Positions 25,401 through 38,129 of a stretch of 64,000 nucleotides of DNA are shown here, in pieces. The first letter of the stretch is position 1. Each line of letters opens with the position of its first letter. The notes below the pieces were generated by a model. That model had not been told where the DNA came from and did no database searches. It worked only from the letters and a program-made list of their open reading frames with translations. Origin of the DNA: Onchocerca volvulus (lineage: Eukaryota; Nematoda; Chromadorea; Rhabditida; Onchocercidae); contig HG738138.1 in NCBI GenBank assembly GCA_000499405.2, positions 21,772,824-21,836,823 on the forward strand, read 5' to 3'. A program made the translations under genes and the position numbers.

Positions 25401-27820
25401 ATATCTCGCCTGTCACGATAATAACAGTATAATGATTGATTTGTTTGTATTAATGGTGTAAATACAAAATTATCTTTTATTTTCATCATTAAATTATGTT
25501 GTAATTCTAAAGAAGGCAACACATATAAATCGTCAAACCACGTAGTAATCCAAGTCGTCAAAAATCTTTGATCCTTGAGACTTTTTTCCGGACTGTGACA
25601 GGGATAGAGACATCCGGAAACGTTGGCAACACTAGCCGTACTATCCAAGACACTATAGAACGGTCTACTGCACCGACATTTACATTCGCCTTCAACTGTA
25701 TTGATACCGATGACAGGATGGTGATGTCGAACAGAAGAAATAATTTCGGACTAAAAAAAATAATGGTAAAGTTAAATCTATTAAATTAAAACATGAAATT
25801 AAGCCTCTTATGAATTGGGCGAAAAGTTTTTTGAATTTTAAAGTCAGATGTTGTTCGCAAAAAAATTCATTGGAAAAAGACTGTTAATTGGAGGGACAGA
25901 AAAGTTTTTGAAATTTATTGCACAATTCAAATGTTAACACTCGGATTTTTCGAGTTTTCATTTCAATTTATTTTTTTTTTTTTTTTTTTGTAAAAATTCT
26001 TCTTCACTTCTTTCTCTGATGCTTATTTTTCAATGTCATGAGAATCTCATCTCAGTTCTTCTTTTTTCCTTTTTCTTTCTAATTTATTACAATGTATAGC
26101 TGGTAAATTAAAACTCAGATATTTCGTCATGAAATGGGGAGAATTATTTGTGTAAAGATGAATGGGAAAATGACTTGTGGGACAAAAAGGCAGATTTTGA
26201 CAAAATAAGTCACAAATTTGACGTTTAGTCTTTTACGGAGGTGAAGAAACTATCAGAAACTGAATTTTGATACTTAAGTGGATTTCCAAATTGATGTTTT
26301 TTCTTAACAAAGATACGATTGTTCAGCAATTTTCTTCGTTTTTTTTTTTCAAGAGTTATATTGCAAGTTAGCAATAACCAATTGGTAAAATGATCCTGAA
26401 CAGAGAGAGGGAAGTAATTTGATATTCATTTCTGCAGCAGCACTTACATCAGTTAGATCGAACAGGCTCGGATCAGGCGTATCCGGCGGAGCGGCACAGA
26501 TATTTCCGGTCGTCTGCTGTTCGTTTATCCTTGGCAACTGCTCACAGCTTAACGTTACCGGCCATTTGAAACCGTACTGCTGCATCAGTGGGCTACATCG
26601 TTTCTTTGCTTCTAGACAAACCTGGGAGAAATTATCATTCTCATCATTCGTATTATCACTCAAATTTGATACAATCATCCTCTGTTAGAAATTATCAAAA
26701 TTTAGTTCAGCTGCAAAGTGAATATGCATATCATCATTATTTATAAACATAGCAATTCGCGATAATTAATTATTTCATATTGTGATTTATTACATTCAAT
26801 TGTCACTACATCCAATTGATGACTTGTTGAAACGATGATGAATTTAAAAATAAACTAGAATTATCAAATTTCAAAATCTATATCTATGGAACAAAAGCTT
26901 GTCGAATTGAATTAAATCATTGAGAAATTTAGTTTCCCTAATCAAATCAGCCACAAAAAATTTTTGTTGAAAGAAATATTGGAAGAAAAAAAGAAAAAAC
27001 ACATACTTCCATGCAAGGCATCACCATTTTTTCATAATTATCTTGACATATTGGTGTGTACATTGTGCAAAGAAAGAATCTGAGATGTTTATAGCAACCA
27101 ACCTGTAAAGAATGAAATTTCCAATCTCTGTTTTCTACTTGTTTTATTGAAATTTTAATCTTCGCCTATGATTTAATTTCTATGATAAAAATGTGTGAAA
27201 TTTTATCACCAAACTGGATTATCACTGATATCATTGACTTGTGTTATTGATATCAGTCTAACAGAAATATGGACATTTCCAATGATAAAGTATGTAATAT
27301 AGAATGGCTCCTGTGAATGATAGCATATTTTATATAAATGAAAATAATTCAAAATAATTTCAATGTTTCACCTCAACAAGAGGATAAAATTGATGAACTT
27401 CAAGGCCGGCTTCTTCCTGTTTTTCATGTCCATAGCTGTTCGGATACCTGGTCATATTGTAACCAATACCTGCATATTTCTATTCATCTTAAGTGAAAAA
27501 ATATTTTGCAAAGTACTGTATAGCAAAGTACTTTCATTTAGCAATGATGACAATATAATTCAACATTTGCACATAGCCGAAAATTTGAACTAAATCTTTT
27601 TCCCATGGAAAATTTCAGAACAAAGGATCGATTTTTAAAAATGTTTCGATTTGATTAAAATTAGGATAAATTATTCATAAACTTGGATTTTGTATTAGTA
27701 ATTACCTTTGCAAAGTGGTATGGTAATGGCTTCACAACTTTGAATTCCTTCAACAATTTGAAATTCCATTGATAGTGACAGTAGTATAAGTATCGCCAGG
27801 TAATAATATATTTTCATCAT
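22475..27820 (-). CDS. Frizzled-family Wnt receptor
   Basis: A seven-pass receptor that binds Wnt through its cysteine-rich domain and recruits Dishevelled. Eleven exons, all with GT-AG borders and matching phases: 27706-27820, 27372-27469, 27007-27102, 26448-26621, 25542-25750, 25081-25300, 24580-24844, 24094-24366, 23775-23872, 23037-23201, 22475-22540; 592 residues. A signal peptide (1-25) is followed by a CRD with all ten cysteines, starting at Cys29 ([50 protein letters not shown]). TM1 onward carries [19 protein letters not shown], and seven membrane segments are visible. Right after TM7 is the Dishevelled-binding KTxxxW motif, KTIQSW (513-518). [13 protein letters not shown] in the CRD resembles the Fz5/8 and fly Fz2 class, so a CFZ-2-like assignment is possible but unproven. 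The tail is short, without a PDZ-type end; an alternative last exon frame exists (see findings). Confidence 0.95.
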
Positions 27821-28932
27821 TTTCAGGAGAAACTTAGCACGAAATTTCAAGAAGAACCAACAAACAATTTTTAATTCATTATTTGGCGCAATTTTTGTTC
27901 TTCATTATCATTCATATTATCATATATTAACAATAATAGCCTGCAATATAGTTAGAGGTATTAATGACAGAATTAGCAAAAGATAAAACTTCTAGAAATC
28001 GTTCTACAAATTCTTGAAAAAAATAAACGGAAAAAAAAGAAGGAAACTAATCAGTGGAAAAATGGATCGACAACTCATCACCTTTTAGAAATGATATTAA
28101 ATTACAAGAGAAAGGTATGATCAGAGAGATACTGTGAACAGCGAATGAAAAAATTTCAGTTTTCTAAACTTCGGATAGGACACGGATTGAAATAGAATAG
28201 GATACTGTATAACAGGAAAAAGAAATGGATTTCAATAACTTAAAAAAAAAATAAAAGCATTAGAAAAGGTTGCTAATGAATTACTGTATTTTTTTTAATT
28301 CGATTTGATTTAAGATGTAAATTGATTTTCGAAATTTCAAATTAAAAAGTTAATTAGAGAATGGCAAAATGATCAGAAATTTATTAAATTTGTCGAGTAA
28401 AGTGTAAAAAGGGAAAATGAGGGAAACATTAAAAATAAGTGTGCTTATAAAATGAGGTCAACATATTTAGAGGCATTCGGGTTGTTAAAGTTTTCCTAAA
28501 AAACGGACAAATATCTTTAATATAATAAATATTCATGATTACTTGCATAAGTACTAGAAATAAAAAATGAAAATTGTTCGAAACTGTGTCTGAAAATCTT
28601 GCATTTTATTCTTACGAACTCATTAAAATTTAGTCAATATTTTGAGAAATATTCCAGATAAATGATGAATTTAAGAATTTGAAAAAACTTCAGTGGATCT
28701 TTAATTTCATGTAAAATTTCAAAGCACTGTTTCGCATAATTTTGAATTTTTTTTTTGTCACCGAGAGTTTTGTAGTTCCAGTTTGTTACAATGCAGTAAG
28801 TGATTATTTTGAAATTGTCTTAGTTCCGACTTTACGATTTCAAGTAATCATCCACAATTTGAGTAGAGATTAAAGGATTTTCAAACATCAAAAATGATTA
28901 AAGAATTAAAAAATTTTTCGGTTCCATTTCAA
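27821..28932. other. intergenic stretch upstream of Frizzled
   Basis: AT-rich DNA holding the promoter side of Frizzled and the 3' flank of the small membrane-protein gene. The Frizzled ATG (27820) has no obvious close SL acceptor. No coding exon is seen. Confidence 0.4.
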
Positions 28933-28938
28933 TTTATT
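28933..28938 (-). other. polyadenylation signal of the small membrane-protein gene
   Basis: AATAAA on the minus strand, 54 nt after the proposed stop codon at 28992; it supports the gene ending there. Confidence 0.4.
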
Positions 28939-28991
28939 GAAAACAAAAAGGAAAAAAAAAAAACTTTTTTGCGATTCAGTAACATGCAGTA

Positions 28992-29981
28992 TCAATAATT
29001 TCTCGATCTTACCACTTTTTCAATGATTTTGTTGAGTTGGCGCCTTGCTTCTTCCATTCCTATCAAGTTTTAAGAAGCAAATAATTGAGCATTAAATAAT
29101 TGGAAGTATATAATTAATGAGCGAATGTATTAATAAGAAAATATAACGGAATCACCGTATGAAATGGAAATGTTTGAAGTCAAGCTCCAATAATGGAAAG
29201 GCGTTTGCGTTTACATTAGAGCAAATAAAAGTAATTTGCTATGTTGCACACAGAAATCTTACCGGAGAAGAAAAGTGAATCTATACCAAACTTCCAGCAG
29301 TCGGAGCTTAACACTCCCAAACTTTTAAGAAAACTAGCAAAAGATTGTCCGTTCCCAAAGCATTGCTAAAATTCTAGCGTTTTTTTTTTTTTTTTTTTTT
29401 TGAAAGACTATCACAAGTTTTAAAAAGTGAACAAATCAAACCAGGTGTAACAACTTCTCTTCTCTCCTCTCTTCCTCAGTAGAATGAGCTATTGCACCTG
29501 GCGACAAATGAATGAAGCAATATTTCGAATCATACAGGTGGGTTTAGTTTAGCTCTCAAGGATCCAAATCCACAACAGGACATAAAGCTCAAATTACTTA
29601 TTTCTGCAAACAAAGTCTGTAGTGCCACAAAAATAACGGTAATTATATCCGGTGGGAGATGGCCTACGAGATGATGTTGACTCTTTCCTGTAATTGACAG
29701 AAGTAATTATTCATTGTTTGACCTGTCGAACAGGATGTGATCATAATGAAGGTCAGCATGTAAAAAGCTATGAATGCAAACGAATAGAACTGATCAAAGT
29801 GACTGCTTGAATAGTTAGATATGGGAAATTGAAGACATTCCCTCAATTATCTTTCTCGAATACCTCTACCTATGTATACTAGTTTTCTATTAAGAATAGG
29901 TTGAATAAAAGAGAAGTTCGCAGGGTTCTCCCTTACCCTTTTAGAAATCCATTTAAATGTCCATCTGAAGTAAATTGCCAT
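28992..29981 (-). CDS. small candidate membrane protein, five exons, family unknown
   Basis: Not recognised as a known family. Exons 29937-29981, 29723-29789, 29536-29687, 29263-29365 and 28992-29059 join in phases 0, 1, 0, 1 to 145 codons. All introns are GT-AG, with good donors (GGTAAGG, GGTAAGA). It starts MAIYFRWTFKWISKR, followed by a hydrophobic helix (about 16-35), a short loop, a second helix (about 51-70), a CCGF motif and a Cys-containing region (QCFGNGQSF, SDCWKFGIDSLFF). The end is a charged Arg/Lys/Glu helix (MEEARRQLNKIIEKV). An acceptor-like TTTATAAG just before the ATG could receive the spliced leader. The last four residues are uncertain because a strong donor (GTG then GTAAGA) lies before the stop; the gene might continue. 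Every exon is too short to stand out as an ORF. Confidence 0.5.
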
Positions 29982-31685
29982 TTGCTTTGCTTATAAAGAA
30001 CTTTGATCTTCTAGAAAATTTGCTGATATCCAAACAGAAAGGAATAAAAGAATTTCGAAGCATGCAAAAAAAGAGACTGAACAAAGAGCGATAAAAATGA
30101 TAAGGTATTCAATGTCATGATGGTAGTGGACTTGGCTAATTCCTTATGTATATGTACACAGTAATCTACGTTTCAGTGATCGAAAAAACTGCTTATAATG
30201 CTTAGTCATAATAAAAGAATGGAGAGTCCGAAAAAAAAATGAAACGAAAAATTCCGAAAACGAGAAGAAACATATCAACTTCTAAAGGTAAATTTATTTA
30301 TATCATGAAATGAACCTAATTTGACAAAAGGATAATCAATCGATCGACTAATGACAAAAATATTTTATTCATAGATCTAATGAGTGAATACGGTTGAATT
30401 CAACTAAGTCAAATAAAAAATCTCTAAGATATATGATTCGATTTAAAGACCACAAAATTCTCATGTCTACTGATGGAAAAGATTCCTGAGGATCAATCGT
30501 AATTTCATTTGAGAACTACTGCAAGCCATGAAGTGAATTAATGTTTCACATTCATGCTAATTTGAATGAAAGTTTCTGCTTACTCATCTTTTCTATAACT
30601 TATCACCTCACTTATCTTTTCTACATAGGTACATAATTTATTACTGAATAACTTTTAACAGTTCTGTACTTTTCCTAATCCGTTTAGTTCAAAATAAGAT
30701 TTTAATAGGTAAATAACGATAATGTCGCAACAATGGTAGAACGAAAGAAAATAGACAAAAAGACTGGAAATATCAAGCAGTGAGTTGACTTTTGTTAGAA
30801 GTCCAATCAAAATTTGAAGGCTTTAAGTTTCTTTTTTTTATCAATTCCTGATGAAGTTCTGAAATTTGATTAGTTTGAATTTTATAAATTGAAATATTGC
30901 TCGAAATCTAAATTAAAATTGTTGTCAAGCGAAGAAATTCATGCAAAAAAAAAAAAAAAAAAGAAGAAGGAAAAAATCTACAAAGTTAATAATGTGCCAA
31001 AATAAGCTCAAAATGAATCAAAATTTAAAAGAAAGAAGAGGATGAGGAATAGAGTTTGCTAGGCTCAGTAAAAAGCGATCGAAAGGGAGAAAAGCCGATT
31101 ATAATGATAATAATGCATGCGTCATATGCCCTTTTTTTCTGGATGGACAGATTGAAAAATAAACTTCACATTCTACCCATTCATACTGACATGCAAATAA
31201 ACACAACTTGGACGTGTTCTACTGATAGAAATTCAATTATGGCTGAATTTCAGTCAATACTTCTCTTAGAATACAGATAGCAATCATTATTTTATCACTA
31301 TCAGTAACGAAATACAATCGAATCTGCCAATGATCATCTATCACAATTAACAAATCTCGCTAGTCACAGAATTTTGCCCCATAAACATAAGAACTATGAT
31401 TGATGTTCCTTTCATTCTCAGTCATTTTCGGTCGCAGCCTGAAAAAAACCTTGTATTAGAAAAATCTTGAGCAGAAAATTTGAAAACCAAAACTTTAGAA
31501 GAAATATCTTTTCTTTTTCTCTTTTTTCTTTCTCTTTTCCGACATTCTAAATCCGCCATAAAACGATAATTTTGGAATTGAACTTGATTCAATAAATGAA
31601 ACGGAATATGAGAAAAATTAGCTAAAGTTCTATATGGCAAACACTAATGGGAATTCTAATCTTTAGATAATTAAAAGATAGTTAT

Positions 31686-32056
31686 GTGAGAGAAGAGATA
31701 GAGGATGGAAGGTTGAAAGAAATAGAAAATGAGGCAAAGGTAACGAGCTTGAAGGTTCAAGCACATAACCTCTATTTAGATAATCTAGAGGTAAATGACC
31801 ACTGCGTACTGGATGTGGAAGGAAAATGCAAAATTTGGAGGTACCAGAGAGTAGATGATTGGTCAGTTGTTATTATGAGAAGATAAACGCAGAAAGTGGA
31901 CAAAGAAGGAGGATGTGTGGACAATCAGGTAGGTGCATATCACAAATAACATGGTGTATGTATGTTCAAACCATGTCAATTAAAACCGAAATTAACTGCT
32001 ACTATACCAATCCAACTAATGGACTTGCGGGTCATAGGTTACCCTCATTAAATTAA
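31686..32056 (+). pseudogene. decayed coding-like segment
   Basis: Frame 31686-31886 encodes a charged, protein-like sequence (REEIEDGRLKEIENEAKV, then LYLDNLEVNDHCVLDVEGK). The same frame goes on through two stop codons with further protein-like sequence (GGCVDNQVG, GVCMFKPCQLKPKL). The segment is clearly less AT-rich than its surroundings. No family recognised. It could be a broken gene, a transposon relic or an old bacterial (for example endosymbiont) insertion; I cannot choose between these. Confidence 0.3.
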
Positions 32057-35000
32057 AGCTGCTTAAATGCAAAGGATTCTGTGCAATTCCTTCTTGATTA
32101 CTAGTTGGCTTCTTAGTTTTAAGTTTAATTTGGAAATGTGAGAAGAAAATTCTTGAAGCTTATCTTAATACAAATTATCAACTGATTTCTAAATTTCACG
32201 ATTACTGTAATTCAAAAAAAAGAGCAGCATGTTGTTTATAGTTTGCAATCCTTTTATGAATTCTGAAAAGGAGAATAATGGCCATCATTTGTCATCGAAT
32301 GATGTATTTAAGTGATTACTTGAAATATATTTATTCCGTCACTTATATGTAAAATTATCCTATAATTGAAAATCTTGAAGCATTTTTGAATCTAATTCAA
32401 TTTTTTTTTCTCTAAACATTTTTAGCGGCTTCATATTTATTCATCAGCATATCAATGATCAATTAGAACCGTGATTCAGTTATATATTTGTTAGGTTTCT
32501 TGATTGAAATCACGAGAAGAAAAAAGAATTATGAAAAAGCTTCTTTGTGACGATATAATATTTCCTGACACATTATTACTTGCACACCGATGAAGACTTC
32601 CATTTGAAAAAGCATTTCAAAGCAAACTGACTAACTAGACATGACTATTCAATAATAAGTTTTTCAAATTGCTAATTGCATGGACATCAAGTTCGTGAAA
32701 TTGCCATACTAGACATATTCTTGGAGCGATCTCACGAATGTAAATTTAAATGAATTATTTGAAAAAGAAGTTGTTAATTATTGCACTATATTGGCAAAAA
32801 ATCCACAACTTCTCAAAAAACTAATTTATATTTCAATAAAGAAGTAAATTTGAAACGAAATTCAATTTAACATGCAAAGTGCATTGATCCTAACTGAAGT
32901 AAAAGAACAAATTTAAATCCTTTTTACTCTCCCCTTTATTCTTTCTCTTTCAAAAAAAAGAGCCTGAAACTTTCGAGATTTTTGACAAGGCATATTTTCT
33001 TAAATCCATCGAAATAATTGCGTTTTAGTCTATGGAACTAATCGGTTTCGATGCACTAAAATAACTCAACATTCACTATTCTATAGAATATGTCCATAAT
33101 GTTTCAGTTAATTTTGCTACATGAAAATCTTATCGTATAGGTAATAATATATGTTAACCTCACGATTACCCTAATTTTTCAATAATTAATTTCGAGCCAT
33201 TTCCATAAAATTATGAAAAGAAAGAAACTGATGAAGGACAAGAAATGAAGGGTTGCATCGCTATGAGAGGATGTATATACATCATTTTGAAAGCAGATAT
33301 AATTATGTATTGGCTGTCGCTCAACTTGTCACCCTCTATTTCTTACGGTCTGTTAAACAATGAATATTTTCTAAACCAACTGCCTACCACTAAAACTTCT
33401 TTACATTAACTCCAGCGGTAATCATAATAGAAAATTGACACAGTTGCAATTTACTTTTTACTTTTTAAGTGGTTTTTTTGGCGCTAAAATCTTTTTACAA
33501 ATCGTTGTCATTGCATTTTATGCAATTTTTAATGTGACACGTATATCTTATTTTATCGCTTAAAATCTGCAAAGACAGCTATATGCAATATAATGAAAAC
33601 TAAAAAAAAAAGGAAAAATTACAGATAGGCGTATTGTTTGAATTTCGCGCGCCATCTATGAGAGCTGTTGCGTTTCAAGCAGAAACGTTTTTCTGTGATG
33701 GAATCGCATGAACGAAGTGATGTTTGTTTAGTTAAACCCAGAAAGTGTCTGTTCGGATATGAAGCATTTACTTAGAATTGATATCTAATTGAAAAAAGAA
33801 TTGATACCAAAATTTTCCAATACTCCAATTTAGCGGAACACAGAATTATATGACAATTGCATCACTGGTATTTGGGATTTACTGTAACTTGCATCATAAC
33901 GAATTGCATGCGTCAAATGCATTCAGTGCATTAATTACATACGTGAAAGCATTTCCGTATTTCAGAAAACGTAAAATTTATAAGAATGCAACTGTATTAT
34001 GTTTGGAATATTGAGTCAAGGTACTCATAATATCAGCAACTGCTAGCTACCAAATTTCGAGAAAAAACACTTTTATACTGATTTCCTTTCCAGAATTTAT
34101 TTTAACTAAAAATCCTGCCTACAATTATAGCTTAGACAAAAGAAAAATGAAAAAAAAACTTATCATTATTCTCGAACGTGCATAAAACTTACTAAAATAT
34201 GAAATCAAACTTTTTAAAAATTCTCAATTCACATCAAGTAGCGATTTAAGAAAACCCAGCGATCACTAGTTGCTATTGTGAAATTAATCACAATAATAAT
34301 GAAATGAATCGAATACATATAAGAAAATAGTAGAAATTGATCTTATCAATAACTTAAGAATGTGACAGAAAAATTAAAAAGAAAAATGAAATTCCCATAT
34401 TAGTAAAAAACAAGGCTTTTGAATATTTTCGAAGTGAAAGTTGAAACTTCAAAAGTTTTTTTTTTTTTTTTTAATTCGAATCATAAATAAGCTTTTTGAT
34501 ACGGCAAAAAAAAAAAAAAAACTTGATTAAATTCATCGAAAACAAAATTACAAACAAGCGCAGTAATAAAATCTTCCAAAGCTTTCGTTTGGTATCAAAC
34601 ATAAGCTTTTTCATGGATTTGGCAACAAAAAATATATTTTCAACAGAAAGGAATAAAAAAATTAATTTTTTTATGAATAAAAAATAAAATGAATCAGGAG
34701 AAATATGACTCTGCTATTCCAAAAAAACCAATTACCACTTACTATGCATTTCCTTCGCAATCCAACAAATTCAATGTTAACAAATGAAGCAGGCTTTAAA
34801 TGCTATAAGCAATGTTTTTAAACAGTAAATTCTTTGGAGGTAATAATTTTGGTACCAATCACACAGCCAATATAATCAAGTTTATTTCAAATACTGTTTT
34901 TCTTTTTTTTTTTTTTTTAAACTGCACTTTAGTCAAAATTTTGTATCAGCGACAAGCCTGTTTTAAGAAATTCTGAAGTTTTTGACATCAAAAAGGAAGG

Positions 35001-37028
35001 CTCAACAGAAAAACAGTGGCTGATCTTAAAGATACAATTCTAATCGAAAATTATTGAGGCTATGCTTCAGTTTTGTAGTACTCAGTTAGCAATACACTCA
35101 AATATCATCGCTACTTCATCGCAAAAATGCTCATCGTACGAAGTTTTAATGTCAACAGAGTCTAATGCAGTCCGATGCTTTCTATTTGAAGTGCCAAAAT
35201 ATCTTAAGTAAACAGTACTGTTGACTACCAGAAATATGGATAACTTCAACAGCTTGTTTAGATTCGAGTAATTCAACAAGCATATTATATTTGCATACAT
35301 AGTTGAGCTGATATGTAAATTTGGAAAATGACTAAAACAAACAATACTTATTCTGAATAGAAATATTCATTTTTACCGGACCCAATAAGAATGCTGAAAT
35401 GAATTCAAGCAATTTTCATGATTTTTCCTTCCATTTCTTAGCTTTTAACTCTCTTATTGCAACTGAAATTTTAATGAAAAATTTTTTACAAAAGCTTAAA
35501 TTAATTTATCCAAAACTTGAAAAAACAAAAGCAAATCATTATCAAAGTTTAAACAAAACTTTTACGGTTAGCACTTATGGTGTTAGTGTTTCTGAAACTT
35601 CCTGTCAACAAAAGAATGAAAAAAAGAAATGAATAGCAGTCTAAAATAGAGTGGAAGAAGCAAATAAAAACTGTGCTTTTCAGAATAATTTCTGAAATTT
35701 CTAAGGCTATGATTGTTGCAATAATGAATTGATGGATCAGAAGATGAAAAAACGGCGTCACTGCTTGAATTAATGCAAAAATTAGTTGACTTCCTCCAGT
35801 TCTATCTTAATGCAAGATAATTATGCCTTCGATAATGAAGTTTTTGGCGCTGAATCTAATTATTTTCCTTCTTTTTACGAAATTTATGCAACATTTCGAA
35901 GCTTCTATGAAATCAATTTCTGTTTCAGGAGAGCATGAAAAAGATGTGAAGAGGAGTGATTAAATTCTACTTCCCCGGGCTCAAAGATCTCAATCAGAAA
36001 AGATTTAAAATGAAATTTTTAAAAACATCCAAAATTTTTTTATATATTGCTTGCAAAATGTCAAAAAAAACTTCTCAAAAATAATTTATTTGTGCCATAA
36101 AATGTCATGATAATTAGCGAACTTGTAAAATGCTGTCTTCATCATTTGATCAATGACGACGTCGGCACTTTGAAATTTGATGACGATCGTTCTGTCACCA
36201 ATAATAAATTATGAGAATTGAACAAATAATGTGGCGTGCGAAATAGGAAAGTAATGAAATGAAAAAAGGATGAAAGCAAAGGCAGCAAAACTTTTGCATT
36301 TTTTAGCATTCAGGATTTTCAATTTCAGTAAACTTTCGTTCCCATTTTATGCCAATCTTATCCTATTTTAATCTCAACCAATCGATTTAGCAGTATGAAT
36401 AAGCAGCAAATGAGATTGAATCTCGAGAGAAGCTACAATCATGAATTTGCGGTAAAATAGACGAGCCCATAAGCCTGAGCAAATACAAATTAAATTATAT
36501 CATTAGAGAATGCTCTAAGGCTTCAGAGAGGATCGATACAATGCCTTTATGGCCACTAATTCACCGATTCAAAAGTAAATTATGAATGATTGTAGCTGTG
36601 GTAACTGAATAAATATTGACCAGAAGAAATTTTGCAAAATTCTGGTGAGCAAAGAGGAAACTAGCCATTATCTATTAACTGAAATTAAATTCAAATAGTG
36701 TGAATAGTACGGAGGAAGTATTTGGGTGGCGTCGACTTTAATTAGTTGGGAAAGAATTGCATCATTATGATTTCTAACTTCTCACTGTTTGAAAGTCAAT
36801 TTGGCCGACCGATGTTTAATTAAATAGATCGAAGCAAGCAATAAGTAACAATTATTTTTTATAAATAAACATCTAAAATCTTAAACTTTAAAATTCACTT
36901 GAATCAATTTGCAAAATACAAATCCAAAACAAATGGATTGCGCGAAAAAATCTTAATCGAGAAAAAAGTATTTGAAAATGCATGAAAAAAGAATTTTTGG
37001 AAACACGTAAACAGTGTAAAGAAAATAA

Positions 37029-37193
37029 TATAGATTTAATGGAAGTAATAAATGGAGTAAATCTAAGAATAATGAATATCCAGAAGAAAAGCTAAGCCAA
37101 GCGATATGTGATAAGGTAGCCAAGAGGGTAATTAAAGAATACCTGAATCTTCCATGCAGTAATGGGACATCTCAGAAGTCGGGTCAATCCTGA
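37029..37193 (+). pseudogene. orphan coding-like segment without start codon
   Basis: A 54-codon open frame without ATG encodes a helix-rich sequence (SKNNEYPEEKLSQAICDKVA, then KRVIKEYLNLPCSNG). No matching exons were found on either side. Function and origin are unknown; an isolated exon or an element remnant are both possible. Confidence 0.25.
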
Positions 37194-37994
37194 TAGGTTA
37201 ATCCCGAGCAATTATGTTAGATTACTAATTTTATTCATTGCAAAAGAGAATTAAATGAAAAATTTCCTACTGTTGTAAAGATGATACATTACAATAGAAA
37301 TGATGGTTATATCCCATGCTGTGAAATACACAATGATGCTGCTTGACCCTTGACCCTTTAGATGACGAAAAATCTATACAATTCGAAGGGACAGGAGGAC
37401 CGCGTTTTTAAATACATAAATTAGTCTTCCACATAATGCGAAGGCTGAGGCTCTCCTAATTAGCAATTTGCATGTAGTTGATGGGTGCATGAAATCCTTC
37501 AATAATTAGGTCCTTCCTTTGCCATAATTAATGTGACTGAACAAAACGGATCAAAATTGATCCTATACTTACCGTTGTTCATTTCTGTTACACGTACGTG
37601 AAATATTGACGTGTTGACACGCAAATTGATGCAATCCTTCATTTATCACTTATTCCCTCCTCAAATTTATCAAACTGAAGGAATAAAATCATTAAGCATA
37701 AACTTTTAAGTATAATTTATCAGTTATGGCAAGCTATTATTATATTTAATTGCTCTAACCTCCATCTTCACCTCATTCATTTGGTGTAAAGTGAACACTC
37801 TCTTCATTCTTTTCTTCCTGTATCTCATTGCTGGCACTATAATCTTGGATACTTTATAGCAATCTTTTTTTCTTTTTCCTAATATGAAGGAAGTGACATC
37901 TATTGCTATAAATTATAAATAATGTCAGTGATAATTACAATGATAATGGTAGCAATAACAATCACGCTAATAAAAATAATAGTAAGAGTGTAAT

Positions 37995-38129
<135 letters not shown>

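Larger units (their letters stand above)
29982..37990. other. gene-poor stretch, left part
   Basis: Mostly AT-rich DNA with poly-A/T tracts (29380, 30945, 34457, 34506, 34905). Coding-like fragments at 31686-32056 and 37029-37193, and a possible 20-codon minus-strand exon at 34741-34800 before a strong GTAAGT, are the only items that suggest past or present coding. I see no complete gene. Confidence 0.4.

Noticed and set aside
29466..29537. plus-strand first-exon-like stretch (CCTCAG, ATG AGC TAT..., GTGGGT)
   Set aside because: It lies antisense within the better supported minus-strand gene at 28992-29981, and no continuing plus-strand exon was found.
33640..33665. TAGATGGCGCGC-like motif resembling a CTCF core
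   Set aside because: A single short match, and CTCF is reported lost in derived nematodes.
36645..36654. GTGAGCAAAG, identical to the miR-87 seed region
   Set aside because: The rest of the mature sequence does not match and no complementary arm lies nearby.
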